Source: CAVVYJ01 sp963752495
GTDB taxonomy: Bacteria; Pseudomonadota; Gammaproteobacteria; Burkholderiales; Methylophilaceae
Assembly (NCBI GenBank): GCA_963752495.1
Contig: CAVVYJ010000002.1
Span: 868,001-932,000 of the forward strand
Reading direction: 5' to 3'
Length of the DNA: 64,000 nt
A model generated the notes under the pieces. That model ran no database searches, was not told the origin of the DNA, and saw only the letters and a program-made list of their open reading frames with translations. Positions 16,512-26,650 of the stretch are shown piece after piece. Every line of letters starts with the position of its first letter. Within the stretch, counting starts at the first letter, position 1. The position numbers were made by a program, and so were the translations under genes.

Positions 16512-17495
16512 TTAAAACAGCTCTATTTCGCCCGTGTTGTCACTGTGTTCTAGTATGCCGGAATTAATGAGATGCTCATGCTGGCACACTTGGTTTCTGC
16601 CGCTATTTTTGGCGTGATACAGCGCTACATCCGCACGGTCAATCAGTTTGGATGAAATGTCGAATGCGTCAATTTTGGTAAATCCAGAGCTGACGGTGAC
16701 TTTCCCTGCCTGCGGAAAGTTATATTCTTCGATATTTTTTCTAAAGCGATTCAAGACGTCAGAAATTGCTTCGTCCGAAGGGCAGTGAAATACGCCAACA
16801 AACTCTTCTCCGCCAAACCTGAATAGTAAATCTTTCTCTCTAAATGTTCTGGACATGATTTGAGAAAAAAGCAGTAGAACTTCATCACCAATCAAGTGGC
16901 CATAAGTGTCATTGACGCGTTTAAAGTGATCGATATCAAAAATGGCAAGATATGCCGAATCATGATTGTCATCGCTACGTTTTCCGGAGTTGCCCTGTAA
17001 ACTTGAAATAATGCCACTGATTTTTTGGTCAAAAGTCTTGCGGTTAAGCAAGCCTGTTAACGTGTCGCGCTCATTCTCATTCATTAAGGCAACAAAATTA
17101 TGGTAGATTTTAAGTATCATGATAGTAAGCAAGTGGTCGTAGGAACCTTGCTCCGCCTCAACCTTAATCACTGCTATTGGGTGGTATCTAGAGCCCATCA
17201 GCGGAAATAAGATGATGTCTTTTTCATCCCGCTTTGCATAAATGGTATTGCCGCTGTGCAAACATTCTTTCAATGCAAACGAAAGGCCTTCAGGTATCTT
17301 TTCTGCTTCAATATGACTTATATCACTCAGGCGTTGAGTGCCATTGATATTGTCCGCTTGGTATAAAGTCATGCTTTCTGGCGCAGCAAGCTTTAAAAGT
17401 GTCTGTGCAAGTGCTAATTCCAGAGCGTCAGAGTCCCTCTCGCTTGTAAGCAAGATAATGTTTTCTAGAATTGCATGAATTTTGTTTTCTGGCAT
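16512..17495 (-). CDS. Diguanylate cyclase with GAF-like sensor region
   Basis: A 327-residue cytosolic protein. The first 140 residues resemble a GAF-like sensor domain (SERDSDALELALAQTLLKL, GNTIYAKRDEKDIILFPL), though no ligand residues can be named. The GGDEF domain follows, with DTLTGLLNRKTFD, IFDIDHFKRVNDTYGHLIGD and the active site RFGGEEFVGVF. GGEEF is a catalytically competent variant, and REKD five residues before it is an RxxD inhibitory site, so c-di-GMP production should be subject to product inhibition. No EAL domain is present. Monocistronic. Confidence 0.9.
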   Translation of the reverse strand: MPENKIHAILENIILLTSERDSDALELALAQTLLKLAAPESMTLYQADNINGTQRLSDISHIEAEKIPEGLSFALKECLHSGNTIYAKRDEKDIILFPLMGSRYHPIAVIKVEAEQGSYDHLLTIMILKIYHNFVALMNENERDTLTGLLNRKTFDQKISGIISSLQGNSGKRSDDNHDSAYLAIFDIDHFKRVNDTYGHLIGDEVLLLFSQIMSRTFREKDLLFRFGGEEFVGVFHCPSDEAISDVLNRFRKNIEEYNFPQAGKVTVSSGFTKIDAFDISSKLIDRADVALYHAKNSGRNQVCQHEHLINSGILEHSDNTGEIELF

Positions 17496-17633
17496 AAATC
17501 ACTTTTTTATAGGCATGCTCCAAGCATTATCCGCATAAATGTAAAAACTAATTTGAAGATAAACGCGGGTAAAAATACTTAGATTTAAAGTTTGCCCTTA
17601 TGTGCTAATTGCACGCCATGCTAAAATCCCAGG

Positions 17634-18324
17634 ATGCAGAAATTTCACGTCATCATTCCCGCGGCTGGAGTTGGCAACCGAATGGCAAATGTGTTGCCCA
17701 AGCAGTATTTGCAACTTGCGGGCAAGCCGATGATTTCTCACGTTATTCAGGTGTTTTTTAACAATCCACGCATTGCTGGAATTTATCTGGCTTTGAGCCC
17801 TGAAGATGAGTTTTGGCGCACGTTAACGCTTAATCCGGAAAGCAAACTACATTTGCATTACACTGGCGGCGCAACACGATCAGAGACAGTATTGAATACG
17901 CTACAAGAAATTGATGCAGACGATCAGGACTGGGTTTTGGTACATGATGCTGCGCGTCCGGGGTTGAGCGCAGGTTTGCTGGATTATTTGCTGGATACAC
18001 TTGAAAACGATGAGGTGGGTGGTCTTTTGGCGATGCCGGTTGCAGATACGCTGAAAAAATCGGATGAATTAAATCGTGTTGAAAAGACAATTTCGCGCCA
18101 AAGTCTGTGGCAAGCACAAACGCCGCAAATGTTTCGCTATGCGACACTTAAAAAAGGCGTTGAGCAACTTTGAGGGCACGCCCACAGACGAAGCGGAAGC
18201 GATTGAGGCAATCGGTTTGCAACCAAAATTAGTGCAAGGTGAATTGCGAAATCTAAAAATTACCTATCCGCAAGATTTGGCGTTGCTAGAAGCGCTGTTT
18301 GAAAAACAAAAGGATAATATCTAA
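17634..18324 (+). CDS. ispD: 2-C-methyl-D-erythritol 4-phosphate cytidylyltransferase, frameshifted
   Basis: The third enzyme of the MEP isoprenoid pathway, which joins MEP and CTP. The first frame (17634-18173) holds IIPAAGVGNRM (nucleotide-binding), PKQYLQLAGKPM, VHDAARPGL and RQSLWQAQTPQMF. It then runs out of frame after about LKK, and the rest (ALSNFEGTPTDEAEAIEAIG ... LKITYPQDLALLEALF) is in the next frame to 18324. Total length is 3n+1, so one extra base lies near 18151-18160, next to an A6 run. The stop overlaps the ispF start by one base. ispD is normally essential, so an error is more likely than real loss. Confidence 0.88.
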
Positions 18325-18791
18325 TGCGAATTGGACAGGGTTTTGACGTGCACCGCTTAGTCGCTGGGCGCAAGTGCATTATCGGCGGCGTGGAGATTGC
18401 ATATGATAAAGGCTTAGATGGCCATTCCGACGCAGATGTGTTGCTACACGCCATTTGTGATGCACTGTTAGGCGCTGCAGCATTGGGCGACATTGGTAAA
18501 CATTTTCCACCCACAGATGTACGTTTTAAGAATATAGACTCACGCGAACTGTTGCGCCATGTGGTTGATTTGGTTAAACAAAAAAAATATAAAGTTGGCA
18601 ATATCGATGCGACTGTTATTTGCGAAGCGCCAAAGCTATCGCCGCACACTGCGCAAATGTGCGCCAATATTGCGGCAGATTGCGGCGTGGAAATCGACCA
18701 AGTTAACGTGAAAGCAACAACCACAGAAAAACTCGGCTTCACCGGCCGTGGCGAAGGCATTGCGGCAGAGGCCGTTTGCACACTCGTGTAA
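18324..18791 (+). CDS. ispF: 2-C-methyl-D-erythritol 2,4-cyclodiphosphate synthase
   Basis: A 155-residue enzyme of the MEP pathway, two steps after IspD, forming the cyclic diphosphate with release of CMP. Signatures are RIGQGFDVHRLV (metal ligands D, H), GHSDADVLLHAICDALLGA, and the C-terminal NVKATTTEKLGFTGRGEGIAAEAV. The length is exact for the family and the frame is intact. It overlaps ispD by one base (TAATG) and the ABC exporter start also by one base, so the three genes are translationally coupled. Confidence 0.96.
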   Translation: MRIGQGFDVHRLVAGRKCIIGGVEIAYDKGLDGHSDADVLLHAICDALLGAAALGDIGKHFPPTDVRFKNIDSRELLRHVVDLVKQKKYKVGNIDATVICEAPKLSPHTAQMCANIAADCGVEIDQVNVKATTTEKLGFTGRGEGIAAEAVCTLV

Positions 18792-20631
18792 TGTTGAACG
18801 CTCTGTTCAGAAGCTTCGAAAAGCTCGTTAATCCCTTTCCTAATCAATCGGTGAGCTACGCCACCCAAAGATTTCTGGGCGTTCGCTTGGCGCTGCACCG
18901 AGGGCATGCGCCCGCAAATTATCGGCATGACGTTGCTCACTGCGCTCATTGGCGCGTTTGAGGCGCTATTGTTTGCCATGATGGGTAAAGTGGTGGATTG
19001 GCTCGCAAAAATAGAACCCCAACAGTTCTGGGTACAAGAAAAAACGCATCTTATTCTTTTAGCCGTTATTCTAGTGGCAAGCACCGCATTTATGGCTGTG
19101 CAGAGCATGCTCAAGCATCAATCGCTTGCTGGCAATTTCCCCATGCGTATGCGTTGGGTTTTCCATCGTCTGATGCTCAACCAAAGCATGAGTTTTTATC
19201 AGGATGAGTTTGCGGGGCGCGTTGCTGCAAAAGTTATGCAAACCGCGCTGGCCGTACGTGATATGTGGTTTGTGCTCACCGATATTATGGTGTTTGTGGT
19301 GATATATTTCGCCACCATGCTGGGCGTGGTTGGTAGCTTTAACCCATTGATTATTTGGCCATTTTTAGGATGGATTACGTTGTACGCTGGCGCGCTTTTG
19401 TATTTTGTGCCGCGCTTAAGTGAGGTTTCGCGCAAGCAGGCCGATGCGCGCAGCTTAATGACAGGGCGCATTACGGATGCTTACACCAACATCAGCACGG
19501 TTAAGCTCTTCTCACACGCGGGGCGCGAGGCGGGGTATGCGCAAAGCGCAATGCATGAGTTTCTTGGCACGGTACACAACCAAATGCGCTTGGTGACGAC
19601 GGTAGAAACCATTAATCATTTGCTTAATATGCTGCTGATTATCGCGAGCGGCGGCATGGCGTTGTGGTTGTGGAGCAAAGGCGAGGTGACGGTGGGCGGC
19701 GTGGCAGCGGTAACTGCTATGAGCTTGCGTCTTAATGGTATTTCGCATTGGGTGATGTGGGAGATGACATCGCTCTACGAGCAGGTCGGCACCGTGCAAG
19801 ATGGCATTAATACGCTTTCGCAACCGCATAATATTGTGGATGCTAGTGATGCGAAAACGCTTAATGTGAGCAAGGGTGCGGTAAGTTTTAATCAAGTTGA
19901 TTTTTCATACGGCTCGCAACGCGTAATTCTAAAAGGTTTTCAGCTTGATATTAAACCAGGCGAAAAAGTGGGTTTGGTCGGGCGTTCCGGCGCAGGTAAA
20001 TCCACCGCTGTGAATTTACTGCTACGCTTTTACGAGGCGCAAAAGGGCGAGATTCTGATAGATGGTCAAAATATCACGCAAGTGACGCAAAACAGCTTGC
20101 GCGCGCACATTGGCATGGTCACGCAAGATACCTCATTGTTGCACCGCAGCGTGCGCGACAATATTTTATATGGCCGCCCCGATGCGACAGAAGAAGAGAT
20201 GATTGCCGCGGCAAAACGTGCAGAGGCGCATGAGTTTATTTTAGAGTTTGCACGATGCAAAAGGCCGCACTGGTTACGATGCGCATGTGGGCGAGCGCGG
20301 GGTTAAGCTCTCTGGCGGGCAGCGCCAACGCATCGCGATTGCACGGGTGATGCTAAAAGATGCGCCTATTTTGGTGCTGGACGAAGCGACCAGCGCGCTG
20401 GATTCTGAAGTGGAAGCGGTGATACAGGAGAGCCTTTATAAACTGATGGAAGGCAAAACGGTGATCGCCATCGCGCATCGGCTTTCTACCATCGCCGCGA
20501 TGGATAGGCTGATTGTGTTAGATGATGGCAAAATTGTGGAAGAGGGCACACATAAACAGTTGCTCAAACACAAAGGTTTGTATGCTTCGCTATGGCAACG
20601 CCAAAGTGGTGGCTTTTTAGCCGAAGATTAA
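18791..20631 (+). CDS. ABC exporter with fused permease and ATPase, frameshifted twice
   Basis: A roughly 613-residue half-transporter. It starts at ATG 18791 (TAATG overlap with ispF): MLNALFRSFEKLVNPFPNQ. Near 18851-18862 the frame shifts to PPKDFWAFAWRCTEGMRPQI and the six-helix membrane domain. The ATPase domain has Walker A GRSGAGKST, signature LSGGQRQR and Walker B ILVLDEATSALD. A second shift near 20250 (GAGTTTGCAC instead of GAGTTGCAC) separates AHEFILE from LHDAKGRTGYDAHVGE. Total length 3n+2 fits two one-base insertions. The family is MsbA-like (type I exporter); the cargo is unknown. Confidence 0.85.
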
Positions 20632-20635
20632 ACGC

Positions 20636-20735
20636 CGTGTAAGGCGAATTACGGCGTTGCGCGGTGCTCGAAATCCTCATGTACTTTGCGTACACTCTGG
20701 TTTCTGCGCGCCGTGCGCCTTGCACTTCATCCTAA
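20636..20735. repeat. Extragenic imperfect palindrome, REP-like
   Basis: Between the ABC exporter and the NTF2-like gene lies a 100-base imperfect palindrome. The core is TGTAC TTTGC GTACA, extended by GAAATC...GGTTTC and by G/C-rich arms (GGCGTTGCGCGGTG and GCGCGCCGTGCGCC). It is non-coding and would fold into a long hairpin, so it could terminate or stabilise transcripts. It looks like a dispersed extragenic element, but only one copy was seen here. Confidence 0.45.
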
Positions 20736-20759
20736 CACAACGTTTAATGGAGAGTTCTA

Positions 20760-21170
20760 ATGACATCCGAAATTGAAGTTCGCCCACCAGTACCACCTTT
20801 TACCCGTGAGACCGCAATACAAAAAGTGCGCATGGCAGAAGATGGCTGGAACAGCCGCGATCCGCAGCGTGTTTCAATGGTGTATACGGTTGATTCGCAA
20901 TGGCGTAACCGCGCGGAGTTTCCAAAAGGGCGTGCGCAAATTGTGGAATTTTTAACGCGCAAATGGGCGAAAGAGCAGGATTACCGTCTGATTAAAGAGC
21001 TATGGGCGTTTGAGGGCAACCGCATTGCCGTGCGCTTTGCTTATGAATGGCATGATGATGCGGGCAATTGGTTTAGAAGATACGGTAACGAGAACTGGCA
21101 GTTTGATGCCAATGGTTTAATGGAGCTGCGCTACGCCAGTATTAACGATTTACCGATTAAAGAGAGCTGA
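20760..21170 (+). CDS. NTF2-like family protein (DUF1348)
   Basis: A 136-residue cytosolic protein of the SnoaL/NTF2-like superfamily, subgroup DUF1348. Landmarks are PPFTRETAIQKVRMAEDGWN, TVDSQWRNRAEFPKGRAQIV, FLTRKWAKEQDYRLIKELW and FAYEWHDDAGNWFRRYGNENW. The fold forms a small pocket used for binding or catalysis in relatives; no substrate is known for this subgroup. AATGGAGAG upstream gives a good ribosome-binding site. It follows the palindrome and is likely its own transcription unit. Confidence 0.85.
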   Translation: MTSEIEVRPPVPPFTRETAIQKVRMAEDGWNSRDPQRVSMVYTVDSQWRNRAEFPKGRAQIVEFLTRKWAKEQDYRLIKELWAFEGNRIAVRFAYEWHDDAGNWFRRYGNENWQFDANGLMELRYASINDLPIKES

Positions 21171-21868
21171 ACGTAAGTTCTTTTGGCCACTAGGTCGCAG
21201 GCCAGATGACCATGCGAGTTTGAGTGAGTTGGGGCTTTAGTTCAGACTATAGCGTCAAGTATTACTGTATCTCATTTTAGCAGCAGCTCAATAATGGCTT
21301 GCGCGACCTGTTCATTGTAAGTAATGTATCGTGTATTTCAAGTGATGGTCTGCAATCACATGGTCTTTTGCAAGAATAAATTGATATACAAATTAATTAT
21401 TAGTTTGCGTACCCTGATGTGCTTCGTCTAGAAATCTTCTGATTCTTGTATCTCCATGTAGGAATGCGTTAATGCATAAAATTCTCTGAACCAGAAAAGC
21501 TATCTATTAATCTTAACTCTTTGTAGAGCTGTTGCATAATTTGCTGTTCGCTTAAATAAGCAATAAGGTTGCTGTGTAAGGATAAGACTTGAACCTAGCA
21601 CAATTATCTTTACAAGATGTTTTGCTGTAATTGATTAGCACTAATGGCTCAATTTCTTGTTATTTCGTTCTGGATAAAGTATGTCCCATTCCAGTTACGA
21701 AAATCCACCAATGTTTAAATGCCATCGTGCAGTACGCCAAATTCAATTTCATAACTGGATACCATGATAATTTTTGGGCTGCTAATTCGCTAAAACAGCT
21801 CTTTCCTGCGCACAGATATCCCGAGATATGAACCATAATTTCGGGTGCATGTTTTCTCATAAGTTATA
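21171..21868. other. Intergenic stretch without a recognisable gene
   Basis: About 700 bases, A/T-richer than its neighbours, between the NTF2-like gene and the Smr gene. Short overlapping frames of 66 codons exist on both strands near 21631-21860, but neither has a family resemblance or a convincing start. No tRNA, repeat or clear terminator was found. It may be the remnant of a decayed gene or the site of a deletion. Confidence 0.5.
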
Positions 21869-22411
21869 TTAAGCCTTCAACAACACAATCACCGCGCCGC
21901 TACCGCCATCTTCTGGCTTGGCTTGCGCGTAGGCGATGACTTCATCGCGTTGCATCAGCCAGCTGCGCAGTTTGTGTTTAAGCACAGGTTCGCGGTTGCG
22001 CGAGCCTAAGCCTTTGCCATGCACAATGCGCACACAGCGAATGTTGCGTTTTTTGCAGCTGTTTAAAAAATCTGCCACATAAAGCCGCGCTTCGTCCGAA
22101 ACCAAGCCATGTAAATCAATTTGCGCTTGCACCACCCAAAAGCCGCGGCGTAGTTTGCTTAAAATACTGGGGCTTTGGCCTTCGCGCAGGTAAAGCAGCT
22201 CTTCGCCGTTTTCTATCTCATGCGCGGGGATGTAATGGTCGCTCAATGAATCAACAAGCGCTTGCTGTTCATCACGTAAAAATTGTTTGGGGACTGGTTT
22301 GGGTTTTGTGGGTGCGGTTTGCACGCGCGCCTCGGCTTCTAAAGGCCGTGCGCCTTTAATCGCCTCGTGAAAGAGGTGCAAATCTTCCGGTTTTTTGTCG
22401 TCCGCAGTCAT
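21869..22411 (-). CDS. Smr domain protein
   Basis: A 180-residue protein with a C-terminal Smr domain: IDLHGLVSDEARLYVADFL (DxH motif), RIVHGKGLGSRN (HGKG) and the end GGSGAVIVLLKA. The Smr domain is a nuclease-type fold found at the end of MutS2 and in small stand-alone proteins; members such as SmrB act on mRNA at stalled ribosomes, but which applies here is unknown. The N-terminal 95 residues are charged and probably disordered. I chose ATG 22411 (MTADDKKPEDLHLFHEA), like family N-termini, over an upstream TTG at 22447. Confidence 0.87.
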   Translation of the reverse strand: MTADDKKPEDLHLFHEAIKGARPLEAEARVQTAPTKPKPVPKQFLRDEQQALVDSLSDHYIPAHEIENGEELLYLREGQSPSILSKLRRGFWVVQAQIDLHGLVSDEARLYVADFLNSCKKRNIRCVRIVHGKGLGSRNREPVLKHKLRSWLMQRDEVIAYAQAKPEDGGSGAVIVLLKA

Positions 22412-22503
22412 GATACAAGATGTTAACCCACCTTGAGAGAATGGCAAAACATCGGCCTACAACCCAATAACCACGCGGGGTGTAGGCCGATTGTATTTGG
22501 GGC

Positions 22504-23454
22504 TTATTTCAAGCTTGTGAGATAACGCTCGGCATCCAACGCAGCCATACAACCCGTGCCAGCGCTGGTGACCGCTTGGCGGTAGATATGGTCTTGCACA
22601 TCGCCCGCGGCAAATACGCCAGGTACAGATGTCGCCGTTGCGTTACCTGTGCGACCCATTTGCGTGACGATATAGCCGCCTTCCATCTCAAGCTGGCCTG
22701 CAAAAATATCGGTGTTCGGTTTATGGCCAATGGCAATAAACACGCCTTTTAGCGGAATGTCTTTGGTGCTGCCATCTTGCGTGTTTTTAATGCGCATGCC
22801 AGTTACGCCGCTGTTGTCGCCCAGCACTTCATCCAGCGTATGGAAAAGCTGCAACTCGATTTTGCCTTCAGCCACGCGCGCCATCAATTTATCTACCAAA
22901 ATCGCCTCGGCTTTAAATTTATCGCGGCGGTGTACAAGTGTTACTTTGCTGGCAATATTCGCTAAATATAGCGCTTCTTCCACCGCGGTATTGCCGCCGC
23001 CAATGACTGCAACTTCTTGATTACGATAGAAAAAACCATCGCAAGTGGCACAGGCAGAAACGCCTTTGCCGCTGAATTTTTCTTCACTTGGCAAACCTAA
23101 ATATTGTGCAGAAGCACCTGTGGCGATAATGAGCGCATCGCAGGTGTATTCGCCGCTATCGCCTTCTAGGCGAATCGGTTTTTCGTTTAAGTGTGTGGTG
23201 TGAATATGGTCAAAAATCATCTCGGTGTTAAAGCGTTCCGCATGTTTTTGAAAACGTTCCATCAGTTCTGGGCCTTGCACGCCATCTACATCGGCAGGCC
23301 AGTTATCTACCTCAGTTGTTGTCATCAATTGGCCGCCTTGTGCGATACCGGTGATGAGCACAGGCTTTAAGTTTGCGCGAGCCGCGTAAACGGCTGCAGA
23401 ATAACCTGCTGGGCCTGAACCTAAAATGAGAAGATGGACATGTTTTGATGACAT
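22504..23454 (-). CDS. trxB: Thioredoxin reductase
   Basis: A 316-residue NADPH-dependent flavoprotein that keeps thioredoxin reduced in the cytosol. It shows the FAD site LGSGPAGYSAAVYAARANL, the redox-active CATC in SACATCDGFF, the NADPH-binding GGGNTAVEEALYLANI and the C-terminal FAD motif GVFAAGDVQD. The length is normal. I chose ATG 23454 (MSSKHVHLLILGSG) because the upstream extension to 23517 has no homologous character. It is divergent from ftsK. Confidence 0.95.
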   Translation of the reverse strand: MSSKHVHLLILGSGPAGYSAAVYAARANLKPVLITGIAQGGQLMTTTEVDNWPADVDGVQGPELMERFQKHAERFNTEMIFDHIHTTHLNEKPIRLEGDSGEYTCDALIIATGASAQYLGLPSEEKFSGKGVSACATCDGFFYRNQEVAVIGGGNTAVEEALYLANIASKVTLVHRRDKFKAEAILVDKLMARVAEGKIELQLFHTLDEVLGDNSGVTGMRIKNTQDGSTKDIPLKGVFIAIGHKPNTDIFAGQLEMEGGYIVTQMGRTGNATATSVPGVFAAGDVQDHIYRQAVTSAGTGCMAALDAERYLTSLK

Positions 23455-23674
23455 TTTGATGCTTTCTAGTGATGAAGTTATATAACGAAGATATGGTGCT
23501 AATTTTCTTGATTTCAAGCGTATTTGTATCGCTTAAAAAACATGTTGAAAAGAATGTTGATATTTTAGTTTTTACAGGTACTTTGCGCAATTTGAATTTG
23601 TTATAATCGCCTATTAAACGAAAACTATTTTCAAGGTCTAGCACAGCTTGTTTTTCAAAAAAAAATCTTCGACC

Positions 23675-25960
23675 ATGAATGGTCGCGTGGAAGCTCCTAA
23701 AAGCGCTAAACAATTGCAGCATGCACATTTAGTGCGCGAGGCTTGGTGGCTTGTCTTGGTGCTGGCTGGCGCATACCTTGCTGTCATTTTTATTACTTAC
23801 AATCCGCAAGATCCTTCGTGGTCACACATCGCGAGCGTGGGTGCGCCAATTTACAATGCTGGCGGTGCTGTTGGCGCTTGGGTGTCGGATATGTTGTTGT
23901 ATTTATTTGGTTTTTCTGCATGGTGGTGGGTGGTTTTGGCGTTCTACAGCATGTGGCTCGTGTATCAGCGCTTAGAGCTTACGATAAGCGAACGACCATT
24001 TCTGATATTCAATCTGGCTGGTTTTGGCATGTTGATTGCGGCTTCCAGCGCATTAGAGGCGGGGCATTTAATTAGCCTGCCTGCTTCGCTACCGCTTGAT
24101 TCGGGTGGCATGATTGGCAATGCTTTGGATGATGTTCTGCGTAGCATGTTCGGTTATGCGGGTTCTACCATGTTGCTACTGTTGTTGTTTGCCATTGGCT
24201 TCAGTCTTTTCACAGGTTGGTCGTGGATTATGATGACGGAAAAACTTGGCTCTGGCGTTATTAATGCTTACCAATGGGCTTGGAACAAATACCACGATTG
24301 GCAAGATAGAAAAGCGGGCGAACTGGTAGAGCAAGAACGTACAGAATTTGTTGAGCAGGAACGCAAACGAAATGAAGACCGTGCGCCGCTGCAAATCAAA
24401 CCGGCGCAGACAGAAATTGCAAAAAGTGAACGAGTTTTGAAAGAAAAACAAGCCACACTATTTGCATCAGACCCTGATTCTACCTTGCCGCCATTGCATC
24501 TGCTCGATGAGCCAAAAAATGATGTCGATTTGCCGTCAGTCGAGACGCTCGATTTTACTTCGCGGCTGATTGAGCGAAAGCTTACTGATTTTGGTATTGA
24601 AGTCAAAGTGATTTCCGCACAGCCCGGACCCGTCATTACCCGTTTTGAGTTTGAGCCAGCAGCCGGTGTGAAGGGTAGCCAAATTACCAATCTGGCGCGT
24701 GATTTGGCGCGTGCATTATCTGTGGTGAGCATCCGCGTGGTAGAAACGATTCCCGGCAAAACGTGCATGGGTTTGGAGATTCCTAATCCAAAACGGCAAA
24801 TCGTGTATTTATCTGAAATTATGAGTAGCCAAGTGTATGCAGAGATGAATTCACCTATTGCGATTGCCATGGGTAAAGATATCGCAGGCATGCCGGTAGT
24901 CGCAGACCTTGCCAAAATGCCGCATGTGCTGGTTGCCGGTACAACGGGTTCGGGTAAATCGGTTGCGATTAATGCGCTCATTCTGAGTTTGCTTTATAAA
25001 TCTGAAGCCAGCAAAGTGCGCATGATTTTAATTGACCCAAAAATGCTGGAACTTTCGGTTTATGAAGGTATTCCGCATTTGTTGGCGCCTGTCGTCACCG
25101 ATATGCGTCAAGCGGCCAATGCGCTCAATTGGTGTGTGGCCGAGATGGAGCGCCGCTATAAGCTGATGTCTATGTTGGGCGTGCGAAACTTGGCTGGTTA
25201 CAACCAAAAAATAAAAGAGGCCGAAAAATCAGGCGAAAAAATTCCGCATCCATTCAGCCTAACGCCAGATGAGCCGGAACCGTTGGAAGAAATGCCGCTC
25301 ATTGTCGTCGTCATTGATGAGCTGGCCGATTTAATGATGGTCGTCGGCAAAAAAGTGGAAGAGCTGATTGCACGTTTAGCGCAAAAGGCGCGCGCTTCCG
25401 GTATTCACTTGGTGCTTGCCACGCAGCGCCCTTCGGTGGATGTGATTACTGGCTTAATCAAGGCCAACATCCCAACACGCGTGGCATTTCAGGTTTCCAG
25501 TAAAATAGATTCGCGCACGATATTAGACCAAATGGGCGCTGAAGCGTTATTAGGTCAGGGCGACATGTTGTACATGCCGCCGGGCACGGGATATCCGCAG
25601 CGTATTCACGGTGCGTTTGTGTCGGATCATGAAGTGCATCAGGTGGTGAATCACTTAAAAGCGATGGGTGAACCTAATTACATTGAAGGTATCTTAACTA
25701 ATGCAAGCGAAGAGGGTGGAGATATTGGAAGTTATAGCGATGGCGGAGGAGAAAAAGATGAACTTTACGATGAAGCGGTGGCGATTGTGCTAAAAAGCCG
25801 TAGAGCGTCGATATCTTCTGTGCAGCGCCAATTGCGCATTGGTTACAACCGAGCAGCACGCTTGATTGAAGATATGGAGCGAGCAGGGTTGGTATCTGCC
25901 ATGCAAAGCAATGGCAATAGAGAAGTGCTGGTTAAGGCAGGTGGCTCGCATGACGAGTAA
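23675..25960 (+). CDS. ftsK: DNA translocase FtsK
   Basis: A 761-residue septal DNA motor. The N-terminal region has four or so membrane helices (WWLVLVLAGAYLAVIFI, MLLLLLFAIGFSLF), then a short charged linker, then the ATPase with GTTGSGKSVAINALI (Walker A), LIVVVIDELADLMMV (Walker B), RLAQKARASGIHLVLATQRP, and a C-terminal gamma winged helix (RRASISSVQRQLRIGYNRAARLIEDME) that reads KOPS sites. ATG 23675 has no strong ribosome-binding site; an in-frame TTG at 23648 would add nine residues. It overlaps lolA by 11 bases. Confidence 0.95.
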   Translation: MNGRVEAPKSAKQLQHAHLVREAWWLVLVLAGAYLAVIFITYNPQDPSWSHIASVGAPIYNAGGAVGAWVSDMLLYLFGFSAWWWVVLAFYSMWLVYQRLELTISERPFLIFNLAGFGMLIAASSALEAGHLISLPASLPLDSGGMIGNALDDVLRSMFGYAGSTMLLLLLFAIGFSLFTGWSWIMMTEKLGSGVINAYQWAWNKYHDWQDRKAGELVEQERTEFVEQERKRNEDRAPLQIKPAQTEIAKSERVLKEKQATLFASDPDSTLPPLHLLDEPKNDVDLPSVETLDFTSRLIERKLTDFGIEVKVISAQPGPVITRFEFEPAAGVKGSQITNLARDLARALSVVSIRVVETIPGKTCMGLEIPNPKRQIVYLSEIMSSQVYAEMNSPIAIAMGKDIAGMPVVADLAKMPHVLVAGTTGSGKSVAINALILSLLYKSEASKVRMILIDPKMLELSVYEGIPHLLAPVVTDMRQAANALNWCVAEMERRYKLMSMLGVRNLAGYNQKIKEAEKSGEKIPHPFSLTPDEPEPLEEMPLIVVVIDELADLMMVVGKKVEELIARLAQKARASGIHLVLATQRPSVDVITGLIKANIPTRVAFQVSSKIDSRTILDQMGAEALLGQGDMLYMPPGTGYPQRIHGAFVSDHEVHQVVNHLKAMGEPNYIEGILTNASEEGGDIGSYSDGGGEKDELYDEAVAIVLKSRRASISSVQRQLRIGYNRAARLIEDMERAGLVSAMQSNGNREVLVKAGGSHDE

Positions 25961-26573
25961 ATGCGCGCTAAATGTACTTGCAGGCATCATAATATTCTTT
26001 TCTAGTGTAGCCAGAGCGGACGGGGTATCAAGCCTTAAAGATTTTTTCAACAACACGCAATCCATGCGTGCGAAGTTTCACCAAATGGTGAATGACAATA
26101 AGGGCCGTAAAGTGCAAGAAGTTGATGGCACCATGCAGTTGCAGCGCCCGAACAAGTTTCGCTGGGATTATAGTAAACCCTATGAGCAGCAGATTATTAG
26201 CGATGGCAAACAAGTTTTTTTATTTGACGCCGAGTTACAACAAGTAACGATTCGCGATTTGAGCAAGGCGATTGGATCAAGTCCTGCAGCCATGCTTGCA
26301 GGCGGTGAAGCAGTGGAAAAAAGTTTTACGCTAAAAAATGCGACCCGCAAAGACGGCCTTACATGGGTGCTGGCACTACCAAAAGACAAGGATAGCGGCT
26401 TTGACCGTGTATTGCTTGGCTTTAAGGCAGAAAAACTACGCAAGATGGAAATGTATGACAGTTTTAATCATGTCACGCTGATTACATTTGAGGATGTAGA
26501 GCGCAACCCGGTTTTGCAAGAATCGACATTTTTATTCACCACACCAAAAGGTGTGGATGTAGTCGGTGAATAG
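25950..26573 (+). CDS. lolA: Outer-membrane lipoprotein carrier protein LolA
   Basis: A 207-residue periplasmic chaperone that ferries lipoproteins from LolCDE to the outer membrane. A signal peptide (CALNVLAGIIIFFSSVARA) precedes the LolA domain: LKDFFNNTQSMRAKFHQMV, GTMQLQRPNKFRWDYSKPYEQQII, DGKQVFLFDAELQQVTIRDL. Start ATG 25950 lies inside the end of ftsK and gives a proper signal peptide. The order ftsK-lolA-rarA-serS is as in E. coli, but here a TPR/barrel gene is inserted after lolA. Confidence 0.94.
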   Translation: MTSKCALNVLAGIIIFFSSVARADGVSSLKDFFNNTQSMRAKFHQMVNDNKGRKVQEVDGTMQLQRPNKFRWDYSKPYEQQIISDGKQVFLFDAELQQVTIRDLSKAIGSSPAAMLAGGEAVEKSFTLKNATRKDGLTWVLALPKDKDSGFDRVLLGFKAEKLRKMEMYDSFNHVTLITFEDVERNPVLQESTFLFTTPKGVDVVGE

Positions 26574-26650
26574 CAGTTTCACATTTTACTTTATTAATTG
26601 AATGTAATTAGTTATTATTATTGGATTAATTCTATTTAACTGAGTACATT

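Noticed and set aside
21631..21860. Overlapping 66-codon frames on both strands
   Set aside because: No ribosome-binding site, no recognisable motif, and the two frames are on opposite strands of the same DNA; chance is enough to explain them.
23581..23607. ftsK promoter with TATAAT at 23602
   Set aside because: The -10 is perfect but no acceptable -35 lies at 15-19 bases, so it was not listed.
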